Assembly (NCBI GenBank): GCA_025728475.1
Contig: JAOBJN010000001.1
Coordinates: 124,001-188,000, forward strand
Direction of reading: 5' to 3'
DNA length: 64,000 nt
Source: Candidatus Lightella neohaematopini
GTDB taxonomy: Bacteria > Pseudomonadota > Gammaproteobacteria > Enterobacterales > Enterobacteriaceae
The position numbers were made by a program, and so were the translations under genes. This document shows, piece by piece, positions 21,508 through 31,268 of the stretch. Position 1 is the first letter of the stretch; the number at the start of each line of letters is the position of its first letter. The notes beneath the pieces were generated by a model. It saw only the letters and a program-made list of their open reading frames with translations. It was not told the origin of the DNA and did no database searches.

Positions 21508-22066
21508 GTCCAATTTGACTAGAAATGTTGTAAATATCTATACCAATAATTTTTGCAGCGTTACGCCAACGATGAATTATTGGTGTATGAAATAATATTT
21601 CTGTATTAGCTGGGGTAATTAACCAACTATTATCTAATAATTCATGTTCTAATTGTTCTTGTCCCCAACTAGAATATCCTAATGCAACTAATATATTATC
21701 TGGTTGATTATCAGTACCTAAAGTTTCTAATATATCTTTAGATGTTGTAATCATTGTTTGAGATGATATACTAATACTAGAATTAAATTTATTACATGGA
21801 GTGTGTAATATAAAACCTCTATCATCTGCTATTGGACCGCCAACAAATACCGGATTTTTTAATTTAGAATTATAATTATCTGAAATTTTTGGTTTAATTT
21901 TTAATTTATCTAAAATATTTTCTATAGTAAAATATACTACTGGCTTATTAATAATAAGCCCCATAGCACCTTCATAATTATGTTCACAAATATACACGAC
22001 AGATCCTTTAAATAAAGGATCTGTTAATGTTGGCATAGCTACTAAAAAATGATTCTGCAAATTCAT
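21500..22066 (-). CDS. yqgE: UPF0301 / AlgH family protein YqgE
   Basis: Widely conserved protein of unclear biochemical role, nearly always next to ruvX. The protein is 188 residues (E. coli 187). Family landmarks: [19 protein letters not shown] at the start, [35 protein letters not shown] and [22 protein letters not shown]. It begins the short yqgE-ruvX unit; gshB, which precedes it in E. coli, is absent. Confidence 0.94.
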   Translation of the reverse strand: MNLQNHFLVAMPTLTDPLFKGSVVYICEHNYEGAMGLIINKPVVYFTIENILDKLKIKPKISDNYNSKLKNPVFVGGPIADDRGFILHTPCNKFNSSISISSQTMITTSKDILETLGTDNQPDNILVALGYSSWGQEQLEHELLDNSWLITPANTEILFHTPIIHRWRNAAKIIGIDIYNISSQIGHG

Positions 22067-22943
22067 TATTATTTAATATAATATAGAATTTTATAATAAA
22101 TTATTAATTTATTTATAATTAGTATATTAATACTATTTTTTATTTTTTATAAATACTAGATTAGTAATATTAATTTTAGTTATTTTACTTTTCGTATTTA
22201 ATTAAATAAATATTAATCTATTTTTAACTAAAAAAGAAGATATACTGTTAAAATTTTATAATCATTATTATGTATTTTATAATATTTTCTTTTACTATTA
22301 CATTATATTAATAGTAATATTGACAATTAAAAAATAAATTAAATATGTGTATTATTATAGTTCTATTAAGAATTAATATTTTTTAATATATTTTAGACTA
22401 ATGAAATTTATGGATAATATAAAACTTATTATAATAATTAACTATATGATTTATTAACAAAATAGATTAATAGTAAATTACTATTACATATTTTATTTAA
22501 AATGATTATTTATATATTTATTCGTAAATTTCTATATTATTTTATTTATAAGTAAAAATAATATTTAAATATTATAATAATATTTTATCTTAATTATATA
22601 AAATTAGATATTTTATTAAAATATCAATGCTATATTATAGCTATTTTATATATTTCGGTATGTAAAAATAATTATTATACGTTTATAATTATTTATATGT
22701 ATTAACTAAAAAATATTTAATACACTAAAAATAATTATTTTGATTATATCATGAATATTAATTATTGTAATTTTTGTATTTTATTAAATAACTATTTAAT
22801 AATAATTTATTATTATTTAATATTTAAAATTATATTTTGTGCAATAAATAATATAATTTATATACTAAATTGTGAATAACAAAAAAAATACATTATTAAT
22901 TAATTTTTATTATATTCATAATCAAACTAAACTTAATTATGAA
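22067..22943. other. Eroded 0.9-kb intergenic region, position of gshB
   Basis: 877 bases of very AT-rich sequence with stops in every frame, no long open frame, no tRNA-like element and no hairpin terminator. In E. coli the order is rsmE-gshB-yqgE-ruvX, and the gap is close to the size of a gshB gene (about 950 bases), so it is probably its fully decayed remains. I could not find residue-level similarity to glutathione synthetase; the call rests on position and size only. Confidence 0.45.
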
Positions 22944-23687
22944 TTAATTTCCCATATCACCAAATATAGTTTGTAAAATAACTGTAGCGCTTATTACAGC
23001 AGTTTCTACACGTAGAATTCTTGGTCCTAAAGATATATTAAAAAATTTATAATCATTAATAATTAAATTGTCTTCTTTAGATAAACCATTTTCTGATCCA
23101 ATTAAAAAATAAATTTCATTAATTGATAACAATTTATTTAATTTATTTATATTATTATTACTATATGGACTAAAATATATTTTTGTATTTTTTTCTTTTA
23201 ATAAAGAACACCAATCCAATATAGATTTTGGTTTGTTTATTTTCATAATTTCGTTACGTCCACATTGAGCACAACTATTAATAATAATGTTTTGCCAACG
23301 ATTAATTTTATTATTCAATAAATTAAGTTTATTAATATTATAATTTTTAGGTATTATTGGAGTAATAGTACTTACTCCTAATTCAACTGATTTTTGAATA
23401 ATAAATTCCATTTTTTTTGAATTAAGTAATAATTGTCCTAAATGTAATTTTATATATGATTCTTTACTTTCATATATTTTATATAATACAGTTAATCTAA
23501 CTCTATTACATTTATTTAAGTTAATAATTTTTGCTTGATATATAATATTACTACCGTTAAATAACTCTACAATATCATCTTTTTTCATCCTTAATACATG
23601 TATGATATAATGTGTAGTTTTCTCATTTAAGACTAATATTTCTCCAACTATACAATTATTAGGAAAATATATTCTAGGTATACGCAT
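22944..23687 (-). CDS. rsmE: 16S rRNA m3U1498 methyltransferase RsmE
   Basis: SPOUT-class methyltransferase acting on 16S rRNA U1498. The protein is 247 residues (E. coli 243). An N-terminal PUA-like region (MRIPRIYF, HYIIHVLRMKKDD) is followed by the SPOUT domain with GVSTITPIIPK, CGRNEIMKI, FLIGSENGLSKED and the knot-forming SLGPRILRVETAVISA. It sits 11 bases after endA on the same strand, as in E. coli. Confidence 0.95.
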   Translation of the reverse strand: MRIPRIYFPNNCIVGEILVLNEKTTHYIIHVLRMKKDDIVELFNGSNIIYQAKIINLNKCNRVRLTVLYKIYESKESYIKLHLGQLLLNSKKMEFIIQKSVELGVSTITPIIPKNYNINKLNLLNNKINRWQNIIINSCAQCGRNEIMKINKPKSILDWCSLLKEKNTKIYFSPYSNNNINKLNKLLSINEIYFLIGSENGLSKEDNLIINDYKFFNISLGPRILRVETAVISATVILQTIFGDMGN

Positions 23688-23698
23688 TTAAATACTAG

Positions 23699-24424
23699 TT
23701 AATAATTTTTATTTTTACAAGCTTGTTCTATATAAGGATTACTATTTCCTTGTATTAAAGTTATACGTTTATTTCTATAACATTCCCATTTAGTCACTGG
23801 ATATAAGGTATTCCATTTATGGAATAATGATAATTGTCGATTTGATAATATTATATGATATTTATCATACATATATAGATATGTTCTAGCTATTATACCT
23901 CTAGTAATTATGGGTGGATCTACTTGTTTTGTTTTAAAGTTTATTTTTATTTTACAATTACCATAATAACTACCATAATTACTAATCCATTGATTATATT
24001 CATAATTTTTTCTATCAGCATTTATTTCTCCTATAACTGGTTGTAAATTATGTAAATCAGTTGCTATTTTTTGATAATTATAATCATTATTACAATTTTT
24101 ACGACCACCATGTAACCAACATTTCATATTATGACCAAATTTCCAAGCTGGTACAACATGTTCCCATTCTACTCTATTAGCTCTGAAATAATTACTTCTA
24201 ATTTTATATCCACAAGATAATAAATCAGGTGTTCCTCGATAACCATGCCAATTAATCTTACAACCACAATAAAAGGTACCAGAAATATTTTTATTAACCA
24301 ATACAGCTAACTTTTTAATTTCTTTAAAATTATGAATTTTTCTTTTTTTATTATTAACAAATAAAAATATAGTTAATGTTATTACGCTAACAATAAGTAT
24401 AAATGTAATTAATTTATTATTCAT
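23699..24424 (-). CDS. endA: Periplasmic endonuclease I
   Basis: Non-specific DNA endonuclease of the periplasm. The protein is 241 residues (E. coli 235). A hydrophobic N-terminal segment (residues 5-23) serves as a signal or anchor. The beta-beta-alpha metal site is in RVEWEHVVPAWKFGHN, with CWLHGGRKNC and HNLQPVIGEINADRKNY following; six or more cysteines match the E. coli pattern. It looks fully intact, which is unusual for a gene with no obvious housekeeping role in a reduced genome. Confidence 0.94.
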   Translation of the reverse strand: MNNKLITFILIVSVITLTIFLFVNNKKRKIHNFKEIKKLAVLVNKNISGTFYCGCKINWHGYRGTPDLLSCGYKIRSNYFRANRVEWEHVVPAWKFGHNMKCWLHGGRKNCNNDYNYQKIATDLHNLQPVIGEINADRKNYEYNQWISNYGSYYGNCKIKINFKTKQVDPPIITRGIIARTYLYMYDKYHIILSNRQLSLFHKWNTLYPVTKWECYRNKRITLIQGNSNPYIEQACKNKNY

Positions 24425-24674
24425 TTAAATTATACAATTTATTAGTTTTATTTAAGTAATATAGTTAAAATTAAATAAATATTACTATTTACTTAATATT
24501 AATTTAAGTAATATAATATAAAAGTTATAAAATTTACTAAAAATAGTATTTATTATTAAAATAAACAGTTTATATTATTTAATTAATCAAGTTTAATTTA
24601 TTACCTAATCTAATTATTTAATTTTAGATTATATAATATATTACTATTATTAATGTTATTAATTTTAAATAATT

Positions 24675-25337
24675 ATGAAAGAAAATGAAATAAAAAAATG
24701 TTTAGGTATAGAAGTAATCAAGTATATAAAACCTAATAGTATTGTTGGTATTGGTTCTGGTAGTACTGTGTCTTATTTTATTAAAGAATTAGTAAGAATT
24801 AAACATTATATTATTAATACAGTTTCTAGTTCTTATAAATCATCCTATCAATTAAATCAATTAAATATACCAGTAGTTGATATTAATTCAGTAAAAAATA
24901 TTGATATTTATATAGATAGTGCAGATGAAATTGATAACAATATGTATATGATTAAAGGTGGTGGATCAGCATTAACAAATGAAAAAATTATTTCTTCTTT
25001 ATCTAAAAAATTTATATGTATTGTTAATAATAGTAAACTAGTAAAAAAGTTAGGGCGTTTTCCAGTTCCAGTAGAAATTATACCATTTTCATATCCATTA
25101 ATTATTAATAAAATAAGAAAATGTGTTGGTGGTATTCCTATTTTACGTAGTAATACAATTACCGATCATAATAATTTAATAATCGATATATATGAGTTAG
25201 ATTTAAATAATGTTAAACTAATTGAGAAAAAATTAAATAATATTCCAGGAATTGTTACTGTTGGATTATTTACACAAAGAATAGCTGATATTGTTTTGGT
25301 AGGAAATTGTGATGGCAGTATTACTAAATTTTCTTAA
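24675..25337 (+). CDS. rpiA: Ribose-5-phosphate isomerase A
   Basis: Interconverts ribose-5-phosphate and ribulose-5-phosphate in the pentose phosphate pathway, supplying nucleotide sugars. The protein is 220 residues (E. coli 219). Motifs: IVGIGSGSTVSYFIKEL, DIYIDSADEID, MIKGGGSALTNEKI and a KLGRFPVPVEI loop. In E. coli it lies near ubiH and ubiI, whose remains follow here. The 250 bases between endA and rpiA hold only the divergent promoter space. Confidence 0.96.
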   Translation: MKENEIKKCLGIEVIKYIKPNSIVGIGSGSTVSYFIKELVRIKHYIINTVSSSYKSSYQLNQLNIPVVDINSVKNIDIYIDSADEIDNNMYMIKGGGSALTNEKIISSLSKKFICIVNNSKLVKKLGRFPVPVEIIPFSYPLIINKIRKCVGGIPILRSNTITDHNNLIIDIYELDLNNVKLIEKKLNNIPGIVTVGLFTQRIADIVLVGNCDGSITKFS

Positions 25338-25469
25338 AAATTGATATCATATTTATTGATATATTTTCAGTATTTTGTATTTAATATTTAATTTTATATA
25401 TTTAATATATTATCTATTTAACTGTATTTGATAAATAATATATAACATATTTTAAAAATTTAATATTTA

Positions 25470-26600
25470 ATAAAATATATCTATTACAATTATAGGTAGT
25501 GGAATAGTTAGTTTTATTTTTACTTTGTTAGCTAGTAAAAAATTGTCGTAAAATAAATTAAATAAATTTAATTAATTTAAGAAAAATATTTTATCGATTG
25601 TACTATTATTATATCATATTTTACTTATAAAATTTTAAATAAAATTAATATTTAGTCTAATATAAAACCTTATACATATCCTATATATAAAACAAAAATT
25701 TTTGATACTAATTTTATTAATAACATAAATATTTTAGCTAAAGATTACAATGTACCAGTTTTAGGGTATGCAATTAAACTAAGTATCATAATATTAGTAT
25801 TTTTAAAAAAATAAATAATTGTTATAATGTTAATATTTATAATAACGTAAATATTAATAACATAAAAAATACATACAATAATCTAGTAATTACTATAAAT
25901 AAAAAATACATAATTAATACAAAATTATTTATTATTACTAATGGTACTTAATTAGAAATAGTAAAATTATTTGGTATAAATTATAATATATTAGATTACT
26001 ATCAAACAGAAATTATTACCACAATCAATACTAGTATATTTCAATCTAATACGTTATTTGAAATTGTTACTAAAAATGAATTATTAGTATTATTACCAAT
26101 AAAAATATTATTTTTGTAATATGGTGTTTTAATAATAAATTAAATTATATCCATTTTAGTAATCAGGAATTATGTATTTTACTAAAATATGAATTGAAAA
26201 ATAGATTAGGTAAAATAATAATCGTGGAAAATCTTAATTATTATCCACTAAAGTTAGTTTTAGCAAATACTAACATTAGTAATCGTCTAGTGTTATTAGG
26301 AAATACATCTAAAACTATACATCCTATTGGAACACAAAACTTTAACTTAGCTATAAGAGATTTAATATGTCTAATTAATTTAATTAATTTATATGATATT
26401 TGTGATTATAGATGTTGTTTAAATATACTTAATCAATATGAAAAGAATAGATAATCTGATTGGATTAAAACTATTCTGATAATTAATACCTTAACTTATT
26501 TAATAACTAATAAAAATAAACTTATTGAAAAATAAAAAGTGTTAGTTTTTTACTAGGAAAAATATACCGATTATAAATTTATTTTTAATTAAATATATAT
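25470..26600 (+). pseudogene. ubiH: Decayed 2-octaprenyl-6-methoxyphenol hydroxylase
   Basis: FAD monooxygenase of ubiquinone synthesis, now broken. From about 25477 the FAD-binding N-terminus is readable (ISITIIGSGIVSF) but stops soon after; around 26015-26120 a stretch matches UbiH near its LAMLPMSD region (LFEIVTKNELLVLLP). From 26194 to 26452 an 86-codon piece keeps RLGKIIIVENLNYYPLKL and LLGNTSKTIHPIGTQNFNLAIRD, the second FAD motif. Multiple in-frame stops and frame changes divide the gene, so no full protein can be made. Boundaries are approximate. The degree of decay suggests loss well before the present. Confidence 0.85.
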
Positions 26601-26630
26601 TAAAATTAATTTAATTAATTTAATTTAATT

Positions 26631-27735
26631 ATGTTTGATATTATAATTAATAGTAATGACATTAGTGGATTATTATTAGCTTACTATTTTATAAAATAGA
26701 TAAAAATTGCAATAATAACTAAATTATCAAATAATTTAAGTAATATTAAATCTATTTCTATTATTAATTATAATAGTTATAAGATATTAAAAAATTTAGA
26801 TATTTGGTATGAGTTAGTTAAGTATGTAATTTCATTAAAAAATATTATTTTATACAAATACAAATACGAAAATTATTAAAAATTAGTGTTAGTTCTATTA
26901 ATAGCTATAATTATATTGTTAACGATAATGTAGATTTTTATGTCTTAAAAAAATATTAAGTAAGTATATAACAATTATTCATTATATTAATATAAAAAGT
27001 ATAATTTTTGAGAAAAAATTAGTAACAATATCATTAAATGATATGGTATTAAAAATAAAATTATTAATTACTAATAATATTTTTTAGTATTAAAGATTAT
27101 ATAGATACTTTTATAAGTATTATATCAAATATAAATATATAATTGTACAAACTAAAATTAACACAGAATTAATACATATAATAATAATATATATTAAGTT
27201 CTATCCAAGTATAGTATTATACATTTATTCCGTTAAAGAATAATAATAGTAATACTATTCATTGGATATTAGAACGTAGCTCAGTGAAAAAATATAAAAT
27301 TATAATAGTATAATTAATAATATATCAAAACTGATATTTAATTCATGTAATATAAAAAATAAAATTCTTACCTCTTCAGTTTATATTGAATATTTATCTA
27401 ACTTTATTTATCACCGTTTACTATTAATAAGTAATGCTACATACAAGACAAATTTAATTTTTGGTCAAAAAATAAATTTTAGTTGTTTTAGTTTATCTAT
27501 TGTTAATAATTTAATAACTTATTTATTTAAAAATAATAATGACATTGGTTTTTACCATTTTTTGAAGTATTACGAACAACAACTAAAATATAGTTTTATA
27601 TCTAAAATAATTAAAACTAAATTACTATATGATTTTTGTACTAAAAATATAGATAATAATCTATTTTATATGTTTTTAAATAAATTTAGTATAATAAGAT
27701 TTATATTTTTTAATATCCAATTTGGATTACAATAA
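26631..27735 (+). pseudogene. ubiI: Decayed 2-octaprenylphenol hydroxylase
   Basis: Second FAD monooxygenase of ubiquinone synthesis (visC in E. coli, next to ubiH). The ATG at 26631 begins MFDIIINSNDISGLLLAYYF, matching the FAD motif, then a stop. A few codons later the frame reads SIISI..SYKILKNLDIWYEL, like the E. coli SAINAASEKLLTRLGVWQD region. Near the 3' end (27380-27735) FIYHRLLLISNATYKTN, FGQKINFS and DIGFYHFLKYYEQQLKYS match the C-terminal third. Stops and frameshifts interrupt it throughout. The glycine-rich FAD residues are already substituted (GxGxxG is NSNDIS), so decay is advanced. Nothing is recognised in 27736-27982. Confidence 0.82.
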
Positions 27736-27982
27736 ATATATAATATTTTTAATTTATATATAATTATTAATAAGTTTTTAATTATTAATAAGTATTTTGG
27801 TATTTAAAAAATAAATTACATTATTTATTTCTATGTTAATAATCAATTAAATTTAATAATAGCATTAAAATAAAATAAATAATTAAAAATTATTTACATT
27901 TTAATTTTACGAAATATTATTTATAATGTAGTTCTATTAAATTAATTTTTTATTTTATAAACAAAATTATATTAATTATGTA

Positions 27983-29335
27983 ATGTACAAAATTTGTATA
28001 AAAAATATTTTTAATGGATTATTTACAAATCAACATATTACAGTATGTGGTTGGGTTAAAACACGTCGTGATTCTAAAGTAGGTATTTCTTTCCTTGATA
28101 TAAATGATGGTTCATGTATTAACAACTTACAAATTATTATTAAAAATGATATTAATAATTATAATGAAATATTAAAATTAACTTCTGGTTGTTCTGTACA
28201 AGTACATGGTTTAATTATTGAATCTCCAAAAAATAAACAAAATTATGAAATGCAAGCTATATCAGTATTAGTTACTGGCTTGGTAGATAATCCACGTAAT
28301 TATCCAATATCGGCTAAATTACATAGCTTAGAATATTTACGTAAATTTGCTCATTTAAGAATTAGAACTAATATTTTTAGTGCTATAACTCGTATAAGAA
28401 GTACAGTATTTACTGCTATACATAATTTTATGAATAAAAATAATTTTATTTTAATAACAACACCAATTATTACCAGCATAGATACAGAAGGTTGTAGTAC
28501 TATGTTTAGTATATTAGCAAATAATAAAAAATTTTTTGACAAAAAATATTTTTTAACTGTGTCTGGTCAACTAAATATTGAAAGTTATGCTTGTGCTTTA
28601 TCTAAAGTATATACTTTTGGACCAGTATTTAGAGCAGAAAAATCTAATACTAGTAGACATTTAGCAGAATTTTGGATGGTAGAACCAGAAATAGCATTTG
28701 CTAATCTCCAAAATATTATTAACCTAACAGAAGATATGTTAAAATACATATTTAAATATGTATTAGATAAAAGAATTCAAGATATAGAATTTTGTATTAA
28801 GTATAATAATAAAAATTTAATTAGACGTTTAAATAATTTTATTAATAATGGATTTATACATGTTAAGTATGATGAAGCAATAAAAATATTAGAAAAATAC
28901 AAAAATAAATTTAATAAACAAATAATTTGGGGTGATGATTTTTCTTTAGAACATGAGAATTATTTAACTAATGAATATTTTAAAAATATTGTTGTTATAA
29001 CAGATTATCCAAAAAATATAAAAGCATTTTATATGCGTGTTAATAATGATAATAAAACAGTGGCTGCAATGGATGTAATTGCTCAAGATGTAGGTGAAAT
29101 TGCTGGTGGATCACAACGAGAAGAACGTCTAAGTAAATTAGATACTTGTTTAAAAGAAAAAAATCTTTCTATTAAAAATTATTGGTGGTATAGAGATTTA
29201 CGTAAATATGGTACTGTTCCACACTCTGGTTTTGGTATTGGTGTAGAAAGATTAATTTTATATATTACAGGTATGTGCAATATTCGTGATGTAATACCAT
29301 TTCCTAGAGGAATGTATGATGATATTAACTTTTAA
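27983..29335 (+). CDS. asnS: Asparaginyl-tRNA synthetase
   Basis: Class II synthetase charging tRNA-Asn, heavily used in this Asn-rich proteome. The protein is 450 residues (E. coli 466). An N-terminal OB-fold anticodon domain (VCGWVKTRRDSKVGISFLDI) is followed by the catalytic core with LTVSGQLNIESYACAL, VFRAEKSNTSRHLAEFWMVEPE (motif 2) and GFGIGVERLILYITGM (motif 3). It converges on kdsB with 3 bases between stops. Genes between asnS and the kdsB block in E. coli are lost. Confidence 0.97.
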   Translation: MYKICIKNIFNGLFTNQHITVCGWVKTRRDSKVGISFLDINDGSCINNLQIIIKNDINNYNEILKLTSGCSVQVHGLIIESPKNKQNYEMQAISVLVTGLVDNPRNYPISAKLHSLEYLRKFAHLRIRTNIFSAITRIRSTVFTAIHNFMNKNNFILITTPIITSIDTEGCSTMFSILANNKKFFDKKYFLTVSGQLNIESYACALSKVYTFGPVFRAEKSNTSRHLAEFWMVEPEIAFANLQNIINLTEDMLKYIFKYVLDKRIQDIEFCIKYNNKNLIRRLNNFINNGFIHVKYDEAIKILEKYKNKFNKQIIWGDDFSLEHENYLTNEYFKNIVVITDYPKNIKAFYMRVNNDNKTVAAMDVIAQDVGEIAGGSQREERLSKLDTCLKEKNLSIKNYWWYRDLRKYGTVPHSGFGIGVERLILYITGMCNIRDVIPFPRGMYDDINF

Positions 29336-29338
29336 ATA

Positions 29339-30064
29339 TTAATTATTCTTCATTAAGAATCGTACTTGATTTAGAGATTCTAATGTGTCAACACCAATTA
29401 TTGGCTTTGATTTATTTATTATTAATGTATATATCTTTTCTCCATACCATAGTACTCTTAATTGTTCTAAATTTTCAATATGTTCTATTGGACTACGAAA
29501 ATTTTTATAATCTTTAATAAAAGATACATTATAAGCATATATACCAATATGTTTTAATACTATATCTTTAACATAGATACTATTTTTAATAGTACGGGTA
29601 AAATATATAGCATAATTATATTTATTAACAATTAATTTTACCACATTAGGGTTTATTATTTCTTGTGTGTTATGTATTGGTATTGCTATAGTTGACATAT
29701 TATAATTTTTATTTGGTAACGTATTAGCAATTTGATTAATTAATGTAGATGATATTAATGGTTCATCACCTTGAACATTAACAATAATTTGATTATCTAA
29801 TAATTCATAATATTTAACTACTTCTGATATACGTTCTGTTCCTGAATTATGATTATTATGAGTAATATATGCTTCCCCCCCAAATTGTTTTACTACTTCA
29901 GCAATACTATAATGATCAGTTGCTACTATTACTTTGTTTGCGTATGAATTTAATGCATTACGCATTACATGAATTATCATTGGTATACCATTAATAGTAA
30001 TTAATGGTTTTTTTGGTAACCTGCTAGAATTTAATCTAGCAGGAATAATAACTATAAAACTCAT
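29339..30064 (-). CDS. kdsB: 3-deoxy-manno-octulosonate cytidylyltransferase
   Basis: Activates Kdo to CMP-Kdo for lipopolysaccharide inner core. The protein is 241 residues (E. coli 248). IPARLNSSRLPKKPL forms the nucleotide-binding loop; VNVQGDEPLI and YGEKIYTL.INKSKPIIGVDTLESL near the C-terminus are typical. It ends the msbA-lpxK-ycaR-kdsB run, in the same order as E. coli, so these lipid A and core genes are kept as a functional set. Confidence 0.96.
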   Translation of the reverse strand: MSFIVIIPARLNSSRLPKKPLITINGIPMIIHVMRNALNSYANKVIVATDHYSIAEVVKQFGGEAYITHNNHNSGTERISEVVKYYELLDNQIIVNVQGDEPLISSTLINQIANTLPNKNYNMSTIAIPIHNTQEIINPNVVKLIVNKYNYAIYFTRTIKNSIYVKDIVLKHIGIYAYNVSFIKDYKNFRSPIEHIENLEQLRVLWYGEKIYTLIINKSKPIIGVDTLESLNQVRFLMKNN

Positions 30065-30069
30065 TTTTA

Positions 30070-30234
30070 CTAAAATTTCCTTGCTTTATCTTTTATCAGT
30101 ATTGGTATATTATCTAATATGGGATAAGCTAATGAATCAATAACACAAACTAGTTCTTGTTTTCTTTTTTTTAAGAATAATTTATTTTTACAAACTGGAC
30201 ATACAATAATTTTTAATAATTTTTTATTTATCAT
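30070..30234 (-). CDS. ycaR: YcaR, Trm112-like small zinc-ribbon protein
   Basis: A 54-residue protein of unknown function. It begins MINKKLLKIIVCPVCKNKL, with a CxxC pair at residues 12 and 15, then KQELVCVIDSLAYPILDNIPILI. It follows E. coli YcaR (60 residues) almost position by position, and sits in the same place between lpxK and kdsB, 5 bases before kdsB. Retention in such a reduced genome indicates a real role, perhaps linked to lipid A or Kdo enzymes or as a methyltransferase partner; that part is inference. Confidence 0.9.
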   Translation of the reverse strand: MINKKLLKIIVCPVCKNKLFLKKRKQELVCVIDSLAYPILDNIPILIKDKARKF

Positions 30235-30268
30235 AAATTTACAGATTTTTTAAAATATTTAAATTTTA

Positions 30269-31258
30269 TTATTTATGTTTAAAAATATGATTTTCTACAT
30301 CATTTATTAACTTTTTACTTATCTTTAATGGTAAATGTGCATATATTGGTAAATACCACCAATTTTCACGAGCAAATCTTTGACATTTGATAGCATCTTT
30401 TTCTGTCATTAATAATTGTTCTGTATTACAACAAGTTAATGAATCTAACATAGATTGATTATATTCTTGATGGTCAAGAAAAGATATTTCTCTTATTGGA
30501 AGTATACCAATATACTTTACCATATTAAAAAAATTTTTAGGATATCCTATACCAGCTATTAATATTATTTTATTAAATCTAAACTTACTAATAGGTAAAC
30601 TCTTTTTATTATATAAATTTATTACATTATAAATTTTAATAAACATAGGAATCTCATTATGTTGAAGTAATCCATTATTTACTATAATTACTTTTGAATG
30701 ATTTAAACGACTAATACTTTCTCTCATTGGTCCTGAAGGTAAGAGATAACCATTACCAAATCGGTAATATCCGTTTATTATTATCCATTCTATATCTCTT
30801 CCTAATGAATAATGTTGTAATCCATCATCACTAATAATAATATCTAAATTATATAATTCTATTAATTTATTAGCAGCTAACACCCTTTTTTTAGCAACTA
30901 CTACTGGAACATTAGTTCGTTGCCATATTAATATAGCTTCATCTCCACATTGCTCACTGTTAATATTATTTGTAATGATACAAGGATATTTTATATTATT
31001 ACCACCATAACCTCTAGTGATAACACCTACTCTCCAACCTCTACGTTTTAATTTATTTACTAACCATATAACTATTGGTGTTTTACCATTACCCCCAACA
31101 GTAATATTACCAATAATTATTATTGGTACAGAAAAATAATATGTTTTTAACCATCCTATTTTATAGAAAAATTTTATTATGACTGTAATAATTTTGTATA
31201 ACCATGTTATTGGTAATAACAAATAAATAAAAAAAGAATTTTCAAACCAAACTTTCAT
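30269..31258 (-). CDS. lpxK: Tetraacyldisaccharide 4'-kinase
   Basis: Phosphorylates the lipid A precursor disaccharide to lipid IVA at the inner membrane. From the ATG at 31258 the protein is 329 residues (E. coli 328). An N-terminal membrane segment is followed by the Walker A loop TVGGNGKTPIVIWLV, GVITRGYGG, ISDDGLQHY and a C-terminal MTEKDAIKCQRFA. An upstream ATG at 31300 would overlap msbA and add residues absent from the family. Ten bases separate it from msbA. Confidence 0.95.
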   Translation of the reverse strand: MKVWFENSFFIYLLLPITWLYKIITVIIKFFYKIGWLKTYYFSVPIIIIGNITVGGNGKTPIVIWLVNKLKRRGWRVGVITRGYGGNNIKYPCIITNNINSEQCGDEAILIWQRTNVPVVVAKKRVLAANKLIELYNLDIIISDDGLQHYSLGRDIEWIIINGYYRFGNGYLLPSGPMRESISRLNHSKVIIVNNGLLQHNEIPMFIKIYNVINLYNKKSLPISKFRFNKIILIAGIGYPKNFFNMVKYIGILPIREISFLDHQEYNQSMLDSLTCCNTEQLLMTEKDAIKCQRFARENWWYLPIYAHLPLKISKKLINDVENHIFKHK

Positions 31259-31268
31259 TAATAATTTA

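Noticed and set aside
22751..22879. Short plus-strand frame of 42 codons in the 0.9-kb gap
   Set aside because: Composed almost wholly of Ile, Tyr, Asn and Leu codons as expected by chance in AT-rich DNA; no ribosome binding site or family match.
25340..25375. Weak AT-only inverted repeat after rpiA as a terminator
   Set aside because: Only about six A/T pairs; such dyads arise by chance everywhere in this composition.
26194..26454. 86-codon open frame as a possible stand-alone gene
   Set aside because: It is the central FAD-motif segment of UbiH with decayed UbiH sequence on both sides, so it is part of the pseudogene.
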